Source: an uncultured Ideonella sp.
GTDB lineage: Bacteria > Pseudomonadota > Gammaproteobacteria > Burkholderiales > Burkholderiaceae
Assembly (NCBI GenBank): GCA_946479475.1
Contig: CAMLGG010000014.1
Coordinates: 1 to 37,555, forward strand
Direction: 5' to 3'
Length of the DNA: 37,555 nt
Under the pieces are notes generated by a model that saw only the letters and a list, made by a program, of their open reading frames with translations, did no database searches and was not told the DNA's origin. Position 1 is the stretch's first letter; every line of letters starts with the position of its first letter. The translations under genes and the position numbers were made by a program. Positions 23,499 through 30,633 of the stretch are shown in pieces.

Positions 23499-24284
23499 TC
23501 AGGCCGGGTTGGTGGCCACCTCGCGGCTGCCGCGGCTTCGCGGGCCGTAGAGCGCGGCATTCGCGTCGTGGCCGACGAGCAGCGGCGCGAGGCGCGGGCT
23601 CGACTCGCCCTCGAAGCCCACCTCGCCCTTGAACTCGCGCGGGTTGCGCCAGGTGCCCATCAGCATGTCCCAGGGCGGGAAGTCGGAGTAGTTGTAGGCA
23701 TGCAAGCCCCGCCGGTGGTGCACGCCGTGGGCCTCGGGCCGCTGGATGAACCAGCCCAGCCAGGCGGGCGTGCGGATGTTGAAGTGCTGGAACATGCCGT
23801 AGAAGGCGGCCAGCGTGCCGAGGATGGCCGCGGCCATCGGGTCCAGCCCGAGGACGAAGACGACCACCAGCTGGAACAGGGCGACGTTGATCACCACCTC
23901 CTGCGGCGTGAAGACCACCGAGCCGGCCACGTCCAGCCGCTGCGGCGCGTGGTGCAGCTGGTGCACCCAGCGCCAGAGGAAGTCGACGCGGTGGTAGAGC
24001 CGGTGCGTCAGCGCCGTGGCGAGCGTGAAGGCCGGCAGCCCGACCAGCACGCCGCCGAGGACGCCCAGCCGGCGCCCGTCGAAGAGGTGACGGGCCGTGA
24101 GCTCGGGCGGGAGCAGGCTGGGCAGGGCGGCGTTCAAGCCCATCAGCATGACGAAGAAGCCGAAGCTCTTGCTGCGCCACCAGCGGATCGCCGGCCACCG
24201 CCGCGCAGGCGAGAGGCTCTCCCAGCCGAGCATCGCCAGCCACAGCAGGGGGATCATCAGCCCGATCAGGTCTTCCGTGCTCAT
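23499..24284 (-). CDS. Fatty acid hydroxylase / sterol desaturase family membrane protein
   Basis: A 261-residue integral membrane di-iron enzyme with several hydrophobic segments. The His clusters are present in the family order: HRLYH (about 93-97), HQLHH (about 108-112), FQHFNIRTP (about 165) and HGVHHRRG (about 186-193) with the nearby NYSDFPPWDMLMGTW. The reaction is probably O2-dependent hydroxylation or desaturation of a lipid. The ATG has AAGGAG at a good distance. It is the first gene of a two-gene operon with the acetyltransferase and is divergent from a TetR gene whose operator boxes lie between. It may act in membrane lipid remodelling; this is inference. Confidence 0.9.
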   Translation of the reverse strand: MSTEDLIGLMIPLLWLAMLGWESLSPARRWPAIRWWRSKSFGFFVMLMGLNAALPSLLPPELTARHLFDGRRLGVLGGVLVGLPAFTLATALTHRLYHRVDFLWRWVHQLHHAPQRLDVAGSVVFTPQEVVINVALFQLVVVFVLGLDPMAAAILGTLAAFYGMFQHFNIRTPAWLGWFIQRPEAHGVHHRRGLHAYNYSDFPPWDMLMGTWRNPREFKGEVGFEGESSPRLAPLLVGHDANAALYGPRSRGSREVATNPA

Positions 24285-24338
24285 GGCGCGCTCCTTGCCA
24301 CGGTGAAGGTGAGCATCAGTCGCCGCCCGGGATCGTGA

Positions 24339-24387
24339 CCTTACACCGTAAGGCGGCAATCTAGACCCGCGGCCTTACGCTGTAAAG
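24339..24387. promoter_or_regulatory. Two TetR operator boxes (CCTTAC-N3-GTAAGG type)
   Basis: CCTTACACCGTAAGG (24339-24353, perfect arms) and CCTTACGCTGTAAAG (24373-24387, one mismatch) are spaced 34 bp centre to centre, between the hydroxylase start (24284) and the TetR start (24395). Twin palindromes of this kind next to a TetR gene are the usual operators for autoregulation and control of the divergent gene. Confidence 0.8.
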
Positions 24388-24394
24388 TCAGGTC

Positions 24395-25099
24395 ATGTCC
24401 CCAGCATCCAGGACACCGCCGCGCGTGGCGCTCAGCGCTGAGCGCATCGCCGCCTCCGCCTTGCAGCTGATCGACGAACAGGGGCTGGATGGCTTCTCGA
24501 TGCGCGCCCTGGGCGCGCGCCTGGGCGTCGAGGCGATGGCGATCTACCACCACCTGCCGTCGAAGGGCCAGGTGCTGGACGCGGTGATGGACCAGCTGTT
24601 GCTCGAGTGGCTCTGGCCGGAAACCGGCGAGCCTCTGGAACGCCTCGCGGCGGCCCTGCGCGCCTACCGGCGCCTGGCGCTTTCGCATCCGCACGCGTTC
24701 CCGCTGCTGGTGGGCCGGCGCTTCAACAGCCCCGGCGCCTTCGCGGTCTACGAGCGGCTGCTGCAGCTGTTCGCCGGGATCGGGCTCGACCCGGCGGCCG
24801 CCGCCCGCTGGTTCCGCCTGCTGGGCTACTTCGCCAGCGGTGCCGGCATGGCCGACATCGCCAGCCGCGAGCAGGAGCCCGAGGCGACGCGGCTGCGCCT
24901 GCAGCACGCGCCCGAGACGCTGCCCTGGCCGCACGTGGCGGCCGTCGCGCCGCACCTGCGTGTGGACCGGCTCGACGAGGTCTTCGAGTTCGGCCTGCAG
25001 ACCCTGCTTGCTGCGCTTCGGGCCCAGGTCGATCGGCCGGTGGCGACCCGGGGGCGCGCTGGCGCCAGGCGGCCTCAGGCGCCGGTGCGCAGGCGGTAG
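24395..25099 (+). CDS. TetR-family regulator with tetracycline-repressor-like C-terminal domain
   Basis: A 234-residue regulator. The helix-turn-helix is near residues 12-60 (SAERIAASALQLIDEQG, then SMRALGARLGVEAMAIYHHLPSKGQVLDAV), and the C-terminal domain resembles that of TetR itself (YRRLALSHPHAFPLLVGRRF, LLGYFASGAGMADI). It is divergent from the hydroxylase gene, with two palindromic operators just before its ATG. The last 25 bp overlap the convergent GloVer-repeat gene, and the tail (ATRGRAGARRPQAPVRRR) is basic and low-complexity. The effector is unknown; a hydrophobic compound would fit the target enzyme. Confidence 0.9.
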   Translation: MSPASRTPPRVALSAERIAASALQLIDEQGLDGFSMRALGARLGVEAMAIYHHLPSKGQVLDAVMDQLLLEWLWPETGEPLERLAAALRAYRRLALSHPHAFPLLVGRRFNSPGAFAVYERLLQLFAGIGLDPAAAARWFRLLGYFASGAGMADIASREQEPEATRLRLQHAPETLPWPHVAAVAPHLRVDRLDEVFEFGLQTLLAALRAQVDRPVATRGRAGARRPQAPVRRR

Positions 25100-26262
25100 A
25101 TCCCGCCGCCGGTGGTGGTGGTGCCGTACAGGCGCCCGTCCTGGGCGATCAACAGCTCGCCCGAGGGCCAGAAGCCGTTGACGTAGTCGTCCTCGACGAA
25201 GCGGTGGAGCAACCTGAACCTGCCGTCCGGATCGAGCCGGTAGACGGTGCCCGCCCCCAGGCCGCCCTCGTTCGTCACGCCGTACAGCCGGCCCGAGGCA
25301 TCGGAGATGACGCCTCCGCTCGGGTTGGCGCCGTCTTGCGGCTGGGCGGTGAAGTGGTGCAGCACGGTCACGGTGCCGTCGGTGCCCAGCCGGTAGACCG
25401 TCCCCTGGCCGAACACGCCGGGCCCTTCGCCGCCGAGCCGCGCGGTACCCACGAGCGAACCATCTGGCATCGGCAGCAGCGGCGTGGAGGGCACCATCCC
25501 GTCCAGGTGATTGGCATCGAAGACGTGGACTTCCTCCTCGCTCGATCCGTCCGGCTTGAAACGGATGATGGTCCCGTTGCCTACCCCGCCGTACTCGGTC
25601 ACCGTGTAGAGATAGCCATCCGCCGCTTCGGCAGGCCTGGCGGAGGGCCTCGCGCTCTGCACGCTGCGCAGCATCGTGAAGGCGCCGTCGGGCGCGACCC
25701 GGTAAAGCACGCCGTTGCCGAATTCGCCCCCGCCTGTCGTGACGCCGTAGAGGAAGCCATCGCTGGCCAGGGTCAGGCCGGTCATCGGATAGGCGCCGTC
25801 GCTGCCGGCGAAGGCGTGGACCAGCGTAGCCGCGCCCGTCGCGTCGATCGCGTAGATCGTGCCCATCCTGTGGCTGCCGCCTGACCGGTTGGTGCCATAC
25901 AGCCGCTCGTCGGGGCCGATGCACAGCGCGGCGTAGGTGTCCCAGCCGAGTTCTCCGGTCAGGGTGAAGGTCTCGATGACCTTGAGGTGACCGTTCGACG
26001 TGGCGCGAAACACGTTGCCCGCCCGGTACCGCCCGCCGACCCGGCTGGTGCCGTAGAGCCGGCGGTCCGGGGCCTGGACGAGGCTGCCGGCCGGAATGAA
26101 GGCCTGCTTGACGTTGAAGTCGTGGACCACCTCGAAGCCGCGGTCGCCGGCGGACCAGGCGGCCGGTGCGAAGGCCGTGCCGGCCAGGCAGCCCAGGACG
26201 CTGCGCCGGTCGATGCCCCATGCCCGCGCACGCTGCGGACTTTCGGTGTTGTCGTTGTCCAT
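25075..26262 (-). CDS. Tat-exported GloVer-repeat beta-propeller-like protein
   Basis: A 395-residue exported protein with a twin-arginine signal (RRSVLGCLAG at 19-28, then TAFAPAAWSAG) and about eight repeats of about 40-50 residues with the wording DG.LYGTT..GG...GTVYRL..DG....L..F. Clear copies are near GRLYGVTNEGGLGAGTVYRL and GFLYGVTTGGGEFGNGVLYR. This is the GloVer tandem repeat, probably a propeller. There is no known enzymatic role. It may be periplasmic or surface bound, but no anchor is seen. The ATG follows AAGGGGTGAG. The 3' end overlaps the TetR gene tail to tail. Confidence 0.85.
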   Translation of the reverse strand: MDNDNTESPQRARAWGIDRRSVLGCLAGTAFAPAAWSAGDRGFEVVHDFNVKQAFIPAGSLVQAPDRRLYGTSRVGGRYRAGNVFRATSNGHLKVIETFTLTGELGWDTYAALCIGPDERLYGTNRSGGSHRMGTIYAIDATGAATLVHAFAGSDGAYPMTGLTLASDGFLYGVTTGGGEFGNGVLYRVAPDGAFTMLRSVQSARPSARPAEAADGYLYTVTEYGGVGNGTIIRFKPDGSSEEEVHVFDANHLDGMVPSTPLLPMPDGSLVGTARLGGEGPGVFGQGTVYRLGTDGTVTVLHHFTAQPQDGANPSGGVISDASGRLYGVTNEGGLGAGTVYRLDPDGRFRLLHRFVEDDYVNGFWPSGELLIAQDGRLYGTTTTGGGIYRLRTGA

Positions 26263-26353
26263 GGACTCACCCCTTGTCGAATCTGGATGCCGGACCAGCC
26301 CGGCGCGGCCGATGCTCGGAGGGGCCAGGCCGGGGCGGCCATCCCTAGGGCGA

Positions 26354-26515
26354 TAGAATCACCCCCTCTCGTCATGGGGGAGTAGCCACGCGGCGCGCGA
26401 TCACTCATCGCCCGCGCCGCGGCCGCTGTCAACACACTTGGCGCCTTGCGCGCCATGGCAGCGGCAGCCCGGTGCGGCACCGGGCCCGGCCAGACCTTTG
26501 ACCTTTGCACCCTCG
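26354..26515 (+). promoter_or_regulatory. yybP-ykoY Mn2+ riboswitch with its promoter -10
   Basis: A -10-like TAGAAT (26354-26359) predicts a transcript start near 26366. The leader then holds the family's conserved pieces in order: GGGGGAGTAGCC (about 26376-26387), GTCAACACACTTGGCGCC (about 26428-26445) and the 3' closing CAGACCTTTGACC (about 26491-26503), with GC-rich arms between. This is the manganese-sensing riboswitch. The downstream gene is a GDT1-family exporter, the usual target, which is turned on when Mn2+ is high. The remaining 60 nt of leader contain a GC-rich stretch that may hide the ribosome site. Confidence 0.88.
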
Positions 26516-26575
26516 CGTGGGCCGGGAGGGTGCTCTGGTCATCGGTTGTCACGGCCGGCCCGCGGATTCTCGTCA

Positions 26576-27145
26576 ATGGAAGCCTTCCTCGTCTCCACCG
26601 GTGTCGTCGCCCTCGGCGAAATGGGCGACAAGACCCAGTTGCTCGCGCTGCTGCTGGCCGCGCGATTCAAGCGGCCCTGGCCCATCATGGCCGGCATCCT
26701 GGTCGCCACGCTGTTCAACCATGCGGCGGCCGGCTGGCTCGGCGCAGGCATCGCCGCCTGGCTGGGCCCGCAAGTGCTGCGCTGGGTGATCGGCGTGTCG
26801 TTCATCGCTATGGCCGCGTGGATGCTGGTCCCGGACGAGGCCGACGAGGCGCCCGGTGGAACGGGCCGCTTCGGGGTCTTCGGCACCACGGTCCTGGCCT
26901 TCTTCCTCGCCGAGATGGGCGACAAGACGCAGATCGCCACCGTTGCCCTGGCCGCGCGCTACACGAGCCTGGCAGGCGTCGTGGCCGGCACCACGCTGGG
27001 GATGATGATCGCGAACGTTCCGGCGGTGCTGCTGGGCGACAAGGTGGCGAAGAAGGTGCCGATGCGGCTTGTGCATGCCATCGCGGCCGTGATCTTCGCG
27101 GTGCTGGGCGTGCTGACCCTGCTGCAGATGGGCTTGACCCTGTAG
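26576..27145 (+). CDS. mneA: TMEM165/GDT1-family manganese exporter
   Basis: A 189-residue inner-membrane protein with six predicted helices in two inverted halves. Each half carries the E-x-G-D-K-T motif: EMGDKT at 15-20 and again at 113-118. The family (UPF0016) exports Mn2+ in bacteria, and the preceding yybP-ykoY riboswitch supports that assignment here. The start is the ATG giving MEAFLVSTGVVALGEMGDKT; a longer in-frame extension upstream would run into the riboswitch and is rejected. There is no clear ribosome site, consistent with riboswitch control of initiation. The gene symbol is by family (MneA/MntX). Confidence 0.93.
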   Translation: MEAFLVSTGVVALGEMGDKTQLLALLLAARFKRPWPIMAGILVATLFNHAAAGWLGAGIAAWLGPQVLRWVIGVSFIAMAAWMLVPDEADEAPGGTGRFGVFGTTVLAFFLAEMGDKTQIATVALAARYTSLAGVVAGTTLGMMIANVPAVLLGDKVAKKVPMRLVHAIAAVIFAVLGVLTLLQMGLTL

Positions 27146-27202
27146 ATCCGGGTTCACACCGAGCACCGGCGCCCGGCTGCCCTGGACGAGAATGCAGCCT
27201 GA

Positions 27203-27224
27203 TCGCCGACCGATCGGTCGGCGA
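27203..27224. promoter_or_regulatory. 22-bp perfect palindrome upstream of paaG (candidate PaaR operator)
   Basis: A perfect inverted repeat whose centre reads CGACCGATCGGTCG, located 25-46 bp before the paaG start. A similar site, TACCGACCGTTCGGTA, lies in front of paaK at 36004-36019. Phenylacetate genes in betaproteobacteria are commonly repressed by a TetR-type PaaR that binds ACCGACCG-like palindromes; no paaR is visible in the window. Confidence 0.75.
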
Positions 27225-27248
27225 ATGCTTGCTGTCCAGGAGATGCCC

Positions 27249-27290
27249 ATGTCCGACCCGCTGGTGTCCATGTCCGACCCGCTGGTGCTG
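27249..27290 (+). repeat. Tandem 21-bp duplication of the paaG start region
   Basis: ATGTCCGACCCGCTGGTG is repeated in tandem with a 21-bp period (27249-27269 and 27270-27290; the third codon from the end differs, TCC versus CTG). The result is two in-frame start codons and a duplicated MSDPLV, only the first of which has the ribosome site at normal distance. Confidence 0.9.
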
Positions 27291-28064
27291 GTGGCCGATG
27301 CCGGCCCGGTCCGTACCCTCACGCTCAACCGCCCCGCCTCGCTCAACAGCTTCACCGGCGCGATGCACGCCGAGCTGCGCGATGCGCTCGATGCCGCGGC
27401 GGCGTCGAGCGCCGTGCGTGCGGTGATCCTCACCGGCGCCGGCCGCGGCTTCTGTGCCGGGCAGGACCTGAACGACCCGGGCATGGCGGCCGGGCCCGAC
27501 GGTCACGTCGACATCGGCGCCGTGATCGAGGCGAACTACAAGCCCCTCGCGCAGAAGGTGCGGGCCATGCCGGTGCCGGTGATCGCCGCGGTCAACGGCG
27601 TGGCCGCGGGTGCCGGCGCCAACCTGGCCCTGGGCTGCGACCTGGTGATCGCGGCCCGCAGCGCGAGCTTCATCCAGGCCTTCTCCAAGATCGGCCTGGT
27701 GCCCGATTGCGGCGGCACCTGGCTGCTGCCGCGCCTGCTGGGCCGTGCCCGTGCGCTGGGCCTGGCGATGACGGGCGACAAGCTGCCCGCCGAGGAGGCC
27801 GAGCGCCTGGGCCTCATCTGGCAATGCGTCGAAGACGCGGCGTTGATGGACACCGCGATGGCGCTCGCCCAGCGCCTGGCCGCGATGCCGGTCAAGGCGC
27901 TGGCCGCCACCCGGCGGGCCTTCGACGAAGCCGCGCAGATGGACATGGACGAGGCGCTGTCTCTCGAGGCCCGCGTGCAGCGCGAGCTGGGCCGCGCGGC
28001 CGACTTTGCCGAAGGCGTGTCCGCCTTCCAGCAAAAGCGCGCGCCGCAGTTCAAGGACCGCTGA
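27249..28064 (+). CDS. paaG: 2-(1,2-epoxy-1,2-dihydrophenyl)acetyl-CoA isomerase, PaaG-type enoyl-CoA hydratase
   Basis: A crotonase-fold enzyme of about 271 residues. The N-terminal TLTLNRPASLNSF, the CoA/oxyanion segment GAGRGFCAGQDLND, and AAVNGVAAGAGANLALGCDLVIAA with FSKIGLVPDCGGTWLLPRLLG place it in the PaaG group. That enzyme isomerises the ring epoxide of phenylacetyl-CoA to the oxepin. ATG 27249 follows AGGAG by 6-7 bases. ATGs at 27243 and 27270 are also in frame, because the first seven codons are tandemly duplicated. It is followed by paaI after 38 bp, and the candidate PaaR operator lies just upstream. Confidence 0.88.
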   Translation: MSDPLVSMSDPLVLVADAGPVRTLTLNRPASLNSFTGAMHAELRDALDAAAASSAVRAVILTGAGRGFCAGQDLNDPGMAAGPDGHVDIGAVIEANYKPLAQKVRAMPVPVIAAVNGVAAGAGANLALGCDLVIAARSASFIQAFSKIGLVPDCGGTWLLPRLLGRARALGLAMTGDKLPAEEAERLGLIWQCVEDAALMDTAMALAQRLAAMPVKALAATRRAFDEAAQMDMDEALSLEARVQRELGRAADFAEGVSAFQQKRAPQFKDR

Positions 28065-28102
28065 TCTCGACCGGGAGGGGCCGCTGGCCCTGGGAAGCAC
28101 GA

Positions 28103-28552
28103 ATGACGACCATTGATCCCCAGCGCCTGGCCGAGGCCGTGCGCGATGCCATGTGGCGCGACGACCGCGCCTCGAAGGCGCTCGGCATGCAGGTCCTGGC
28201 CATCGGCCCGGGCAGCGCGACCCTGTCGATGACGGTGCGCGAAGACATGCTCAACGGCCACGACATCTGCCATGGCGGCCTCATCACCACCCTGGCCGAT
28301 TCGGCGTTCGCCTTCGCCTGCAACACCTGCAACGAGGTCACTGTGGCCTCGGGCTTCGACGTGAACCTCGTCACCGCCGCGCGCAAGGGCGACGTGCTCA
28401 CGGCCGAGGCGCGCGAGGTGCACCGCGCGGGCCGCACCGGTGTCTTTGACGTCGAGGTGCGCAACCAGCGCGGCGAGCGCGTCGCGGCCTTCCGTGGCCG
28501 CTCCTACACGCTCAAGGGCCGCCAGGTGGTGGACCCGTCCACGCTGGCCTGA
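28103..28552 (+). CDS. paaI: Hydroxyphenylacetyl-CoA thioesterase PaaI
   Basis: A 149-residue hotdog-fold thioesterase. The active-site block NGHDICHGGLITTLADSAFAFACNT (helix with the catalytic Asp in ADSAFA) and the following SGFDVNLVTAARKGDVLTAEA match PaaI, which hydrolyses stray ring-hydroxylated phenylacetyl-CoA and frees CoA in the paa pathway. The ATG has a GGGAAG ribosome-site-like sequence. It follows paaG in the same transcript; the next gene, an M13 peptidase, starts only 20 bp later and may be co-transcribed, though it is unrelated in function. Confidence 0.93.
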   Translation: MTTIDPQRLAEAVRDAMWRDDRASKALGMQVLAIGPGSATLSMTVREDMLNGHDICHGGLITTLADSAFAFACNTCNEVTVASGFDVNLVTAARKGDVLTAEAREVHRAGRTGVFDVEVRNQRGERVAAFRGRSYTLKGRQVVDPSTLA

Positions 28553-28572
28553 ACCCTGCTTGCGAAGTCCCC

Positions 28573-30633
28573 ATGAAGCGATCTGCCCTGTCTGTGCGTG
28601 GCTGCCTGGCCATCCTGTCGAGCACGCTGGCCCTCGTTGCCGCCGCGGCCGACGGCCCCCTCGCCGAGCTGCCCTACACGCCCGGCCTCGACGTGAATTC
28701 GATGGACACCACGGCCTCGCCCTGCGTCGATTTCTACCAGTACGCCTGCGGTGGCTGGCTGAAGAACAATCCGATCCCCTCGGACAAGGCGCGCTGGGAC
28801 GTCTACGCCAAGCTGGCAGAGGAGAACAAGCGCTTCCTCTGGGGCATCCTGGACACGCTTTCGCGCCAGGCCGAGGGCCGCTCGCAGCCGCAGCAGCAGA
28901 TCGGCGACCTCTTCGCAGCCTGCATGGACGAGCGTGCCATCGCGTCTGCCGGCGCTGCCCCGCTGCAAGCCTGGCTCGAGCGCATCGAGGCCTTGGACAG
29001 CCCGCACGAGCTGCCGGCGCTGCTCGCGCAGCTCCACCTGGCGACGGCGGACAGCGGCTTCCTGTTCAGCTTCGGCCAGGGCCAGGACTTCGGCGATTCG
29101 GCGAAGGTGATCGCCTTCGTCGGCTCGGGCGGCATCTCGCTGCCCGACCGCGACTACTACCTCAAGCCCGACGCGCGCATGCGCAAGATGCGCGAGGCCT
29201 TCGTCGACCACGTGGCCAAGATGTTCCGGCAGCTCGGCACCCCGCCGGCCGCGGCAAGACGGGACGCGCAGGTCGTCCTGCGCCTGGAGACGGAGCTCGC
29301 ACGCCACACCTTGACGCAGGTGCAGCAGCGCGAGCCCAGGCGGCTGCACAACAAGTTCGCACTGGCCGGCCTGCAGAAGCTTTCGCCGCGGTTCGACTGG
29401 GCGACCTACCTTCGCGCCCTCGGCGTGCCGGAGCTGCGCGAGTTCAACGTCACCGAGCCTGCCTTCGTGCGCGCGGCAGACCAGTTGCTGCGTACCCGGC
29501 CGCTGGCCGAGCTCAAGACCTACCTGCGCTGGCATGTGGCGCACTCGCTCGCACCGGTGCTCTCCGAGCCCTTCGTCCAGGCCGACTTCGACTTCTTCAG
29601 CAAGACCTTGCGCGGCATCCCCGAGCTCAGCCCGCGCTGGCAACGCTGCGTGACCTTCACCGACCAGCTGCTCGGCGAGGCCCTGGGCCAGGAGTTCGTC
29701 CGCCGCGCCTTCAGCCCGGAGCAGAAGCGCCAGACGCAGCACATGGCCGAGCAGATCGAGCAGGCCATGGCCGCCGAGATCAGGGCGCTCGACTGGATGA
29801 GCGAGCCGACCAAGAAGCGGGCGCTGGAAAAGCTCGCCACCATCGTCAACAAGATCGGCTACCCCGAACATTGGCGCGACTACGGCCCCGTGCGCATCAC
29901 GCGTGACGACTTCGTGGGCAACGTGCTGCGGGCCACCGAGTTCGAGCAGCGCCGCCAGCTCGCCAAGATCGGCCAGCCGGTGGACCGGGGCGAGTGGAGC
30001 ATGACGCCTCCGACCGTCAACGCCTACTACGACGCGCAGAAGAACGACATCAACTTCCCGGCCGGCATCCTGCAGCCCCCGCTGTTCGACCCGAAGATGG
30101 ACGACGCGCCCAACTACGGCAACACCGGCGCCACCATCGGCCACGAGCTGACCCACGGCTTCGACGACGAGGGCCGCCAGTTCGACGCCCGGGGCAACCT
30201 CAGGAACTGGTGGGCACCGGCCGACGAGAAGGCCTTCGACCGGCGCACGCAGTGCCTGGTCGACCAGTACGCGAAGTACACGATCGTCGACGACATCCGC
30301 ATCAACAGCCGCCTCACGCTGGGCGAGGACCTGGCCGACCTCGGCGGCACGGTGCTCGCGCTCATCGCCTGGAAGATGGAGATCAACGCCAAGGGCATGC
30401 CGCCCGAGCGCGAGGGCTTCACGCCCATCCAGCGCTTCTTCATCGGCATGGCCCAGTGGGCGTGCGAGAACGTGCGTCCGGAAGAGGCGAGGGTGAAAGC
30501 CCTGACCGATCCGCATTCGCCCGGCCGCTGGCGCGTCAACGGCCTGGTGGTGAACTTTCCCGAGTTCGAGCAGGCCTTCGCCTGCAAGCCGGGCCAGCCG
30601 ATGGCGCCGGTCAAGCGCTGCAAGGTCTGGTGA
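28573..30633 (+). CDS. M13 family zinc metallopeptidase (neprilysin-like)
   Basis: A 686-residue exported endopeptidase with a signal peptide (SVRGCLAILSSTLALVAAAA). The N-terminal M13 domain opens ASPCVDFYQYACGGW. The zinc motif is HELTH at 524-528 followed by GFDDEGRQFDARGN, the third ligand Glu585 lies in GEDLADLGG, and the substrate-binding NAYYDAQKNDINFPAGILQPP is intact. It ends with the CKVW motif typical of the family. All catalytic parts are present, so it should be an active periplasmic peptidase for small peptides. It is close behind paaI, and its stop abuts the stop of the convergent siderophore receptor without a gap. Confidence 0.94.
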   Translation: MKRSALSVRGCLAILSSTLALVAAAADGPLAELPYTPGLDVNSMDTTASPCVDFYQYACGGWLKNNPIPSDKARWDVYAKLAEENKRFLWGILDTLSRQAEGRSQPQQQIGDLFAACMDERAIASAGAAPLQAWLERIEALDSPHELPALLAQLHLATADSGFLFSFGQGQDFGDSAKVIAFVGSGGISLPDRDYYLKPDARMRKMREAFVDHVAKMFRQLGTPPAAARRDAQVVLRLETELARHTLTQVQQREPRRLHNKFALAGLQKLSPRFDWATYLRALGVPELREFNVTEPAFVRAADQLLRTRPLAELKTYLRWHVAHSLAPVLSEPFVQADFDFFSKTLRGIPELSPRWQRCVTFTDQLLGEALGQEFVRRAFSPEQKRQTQHMAEQIEQAMAAEIRALDWMSEPTKKRALEKLATIVNKIGYPEHWRDYGPVRITRDDFVGNVLRATEFEQRRQLAKIGQPVDRGEWSMTPPTVNAYYDAQKNDINFPAGILQPPLFDPKMDDAPNYGNTGATIGHELTHGFDDEGRQFDARGNLRNWWAPADEKAFDRRTQCLVDQYAKYTIVDDIRINSRLTLGEDLADLGGTVLALIAWKMEINAKGMPPEREGFTPIQRFFIGMAQWACENVRPEEARVKALTDPHSPGRWRVNGLVVNFPEFEQAFACKPGQPMAPVKRCKVW

